Shown here one piece after another: positions 62,958-64,000 of a stretch of DNA of 64,000 nucleotides. How positions within the stretch are numbered: position 1 is the stretch's first letter; every line of letters begins with the position of its first letter. Source of the DNA: Oceanitalea stevensii (lineage in GTDB: Bacteria; Actinomycetota; Actinomycetes; Actinomycetales; Actinomycetaceae); contig NZ_JACSPO010000001.1 of assembly GCF_014837105.1 (NCBI RefSeq), positions 935,662-999,661 of the forward strand, read 5' to 3'. The notes below the pieces were generated by a model, which worked only from the letters and a program-made list of their open reading frames with translations, made no database searches and had not been told where the DNA came from. The translations under genes and the position numbers were made by a program.

Positions 62958-63593
62958 TCAGAAGCCGCCGACGCCTCCGTCACGCACCTGCGTGAGGGTC
63001 ACGTCGAAGGCCTCGAGCGCGGCCTGGGCCTCGACGAGGTCGCGCTCGGCGACGTCCTCGTCGAAGGTCACGCTGAGGACGACCTCGAGGTTCGGGGTGC
63101 CGGTGAGCGCGGCGGGCAGCGTGTGGAGCGGGGCCACGTTCTGCGAGTTGTCCGCGGAGGCGAAGCGCAGGGGCTGCGCCGCGGCGAGCGGGGTCGCGTC
63201 GACGATGGTCTCGCCGTCGAGACGGACCTCGTAGGTGGCGTGCTCGGCGAGCTCGGCGAGGAGCTCGCCGTCGCCGGTGACGCCGAGGCGGTCGAGGGAG
63301 AGCTCGGCGACGAGGTTGTCGCCCTGGAGCGCCGCGCTCAGGGGCAGGGTGCCCTCGACGGTGTCCCCGGGGACGATGCGGAAGGTGTCGAGGGTGATCT
63401 CGTGGTCGCCCTGGGTGCGGTCCGCCGAGACGTCCTTCCACGACACCTCGCCGGCCTCGACGTCGAGGTTGCCGGAGGTGATGACCCCGCCGGCGACCTC
63501 GGCGCTGTCGTTCCACAGCGCGAAGGTCGCGCCGCCCATGAGGAGGGCCGCGCCAGCGGCTCCGGCGACGAGGCCCGTGGTCTTCTTGTTCAT
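62958..63593 (-). CDS. SipW-type signal peptide protein (smaller)
   Basis: A 211-residue protein beginning MNKKTTGLVAGAAGAALLMG then GGATFALWNDSAEVAG, the clearest SipW-type signal in the region; the cleavage would be close to ALWNDSA. A beta-rich domain with TSGNLDVEAGEVSW follows and there is no anchor. Such proteins form cell-surface fibres or matrices with a SipW-class peptidase. It is upstream of the peptidase gene by 77 bases. Confidence 0.82.
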   Translation of the reverse strand: MNKKTTGLVAGAAGAALLMGGATFALWNDSAEVAGGVITSGNLDVEAGEVSWKDVSADRTQGDHEITLDTFRIVPGDTVEGTLPLSAALQGDNLVAELSLDRLGVTGDGELLAELAEHATYEVRLDGETIVDATPLAAAQPLRFASADNSQNVAPLHTLPAALTGTPNLEVVLSVTFDEDVAERDLVEAQAALEAFDVTLTQVRDGGVGGF

Positions 63594-63683
63594 GTTCGTG
63601 TCCTTAGCTGGTGTGATCGGTGACGGCGCGTGCGCGCCTCACCTGACCGAGCGGAGGGGCTCGGGCAGTCTTGGGGGTGAGGG

Positions 63684-64000
63684 TCAGGGGCGTGCGGTGA
63701 CGGGCCCTGAGCCCGTGCAGACCATGTGGTCGCCGACGGCGAGGTCTGTTCGTGGGCACCGGACGTCCACGCCCTGGTCGTCGGTGACGACGACGTCGGA
63801 GAGGGCGGTCTGACCGGTGTTGCGGACCGTGTAGGTCCAGGTGATGGTCGAGCCGGTCGTCACGGCGGAGCCGGCGCTCAGCTCGCGGGCGCCGTCGAGC
63901 TGCGCGGCGGACGGGACGTCCCACGCCCGCTTGACGATCTCGACGCCGGGCTCACGGGTCTGGGTGTTGGTGAAGGTGCACGTGACGTCGTCGCCGACGG
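63684..64000 (-). CDS. C-terminal fragment of a repeat-type surface protein
   Basis: The last 105 codons of a gene that starts beyond the window. GDDVTCTFTNTQTREPGVEI and TTGSTITWTYTVRNTGQTAL, then VVVTDDQGVDVRC, are typical of DUF11/SpaA-like repeats of secreted surface proteins. It has no sorting signal in the visible end, which finishes TARP. It is first in the minus-strand surface operon. The frame has no start in view. Confidence 0.7.
   Translation of the reverse strand, partial: VGDDVTCTFTNTQTREPGVEIVKRAWDVPSAAQLDGARELSAGSAVTTGSTITWTYTVRNTGQTALSDVVVTDDQGVDVRCPRTDLAVGDHMVCTGSGPVTARP

Noticed and set aside
63604-63924. A 106-codon Arg-rich ORF on the minus strand
   Set aside because: It overlaps the surface-protein fragment in another frame and has only Arg/Pro-rich sequence.

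Overview
The window is very GC-rich DNA (well over 70% by eye) from a member of the Actinomycetota, most likely Micrococcales or a close relative; I would not name a genus. The evidence is a WhiB-family regulator, GuaB3 beside GuaB, DUF3817 upstream of guaA, a DUF5709 protein, a polyphosphate-glucokinase-like ROK protein, many GTG starts, 4-base GTGA/ATGA gene overlaps, and apparently leaderless genes. Most of the minus strand follows a conserved actinobacterial housekeeping order: infA-rpmJ-rpsM-rpsK-rpoA-rplQ, truA, rplM-rpsI, glmM, glmS-acpS, nnr, alr-tsaE-x-tsaB-rimI, tsaD, groES/whiB, guaB, guaB3, guaA. SURF1 points to a respiratory cytochrome oxidase. No tRNA, rRNA, transposase, phage gene or CRISPR array was recognised.

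Layout: 1-5 kb envelope-stress-type membrane proteins, a GT4 glycosyltransferase, guaA and DUF3817. 5-9 kb a heterodimeric ABC exporter with complementary degenerate ATP sites, followed by a 7-copy minisatellite inside a 17-bp inverted repeat. 9.5-12.2 kb a membrane-anchored GDPD (with a coupled 18-codon upstream ORF) and SURF1. 12.3-21.6 kb a carbon block: phosphoketolase, Pta and AckA (acetyl phosphate, acetyl-CoA and acetate with ATP formation), then aspartase, fumarase and HPr. 21.6-28 kb GuaB3, a Rieske lipoprotein, an exonuclease, an aldehyde dehydrogenase, GuaB and a MerR regulator. 28-35 kb whiB, CIRCE-controlled groES, a methyltransferase, a glutamate-cysteine-ligase-like enzyme, an acyltransferase, tsaD and a nitroreductase. 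35-48 kb tRNA t6A, cell-wall, CoA and ribosomal genes.

49.9-56.5 kb is the most interesting region: a lasso-type RiPP cluster lying between truA and rplQ, which are neighbours in many actinobacteria. It holds two related precursor peptides, a nucleotidyltransferase divergently placed between them, an asparagine-synthetase-like cyclase without a glutaminase domain, a transglutaminase-like B2 protease, an HPr-kinase-like protein, an ABC exporter and a PqqD-like RRE protein. The predicted cores do not fit the usual 7-9 residue macrolactam rule, and both end in the same PHPPVGSR, so the product may be a new type of modified peptide.

60.2-64 kb is a tightly overlapped surface-protein operon: a SipW-type signal peptidase, three small proteins with SipW-type signal peptides, an LQDTG-anchored protein and the end of a larger repeat-type surface protein that runs off the window. 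Two loci (8.67-8.90 kb and 39.88-40.02 kb) share the same 17-bp inverted-repeat motif, suggesting a dispersed intergenic element.
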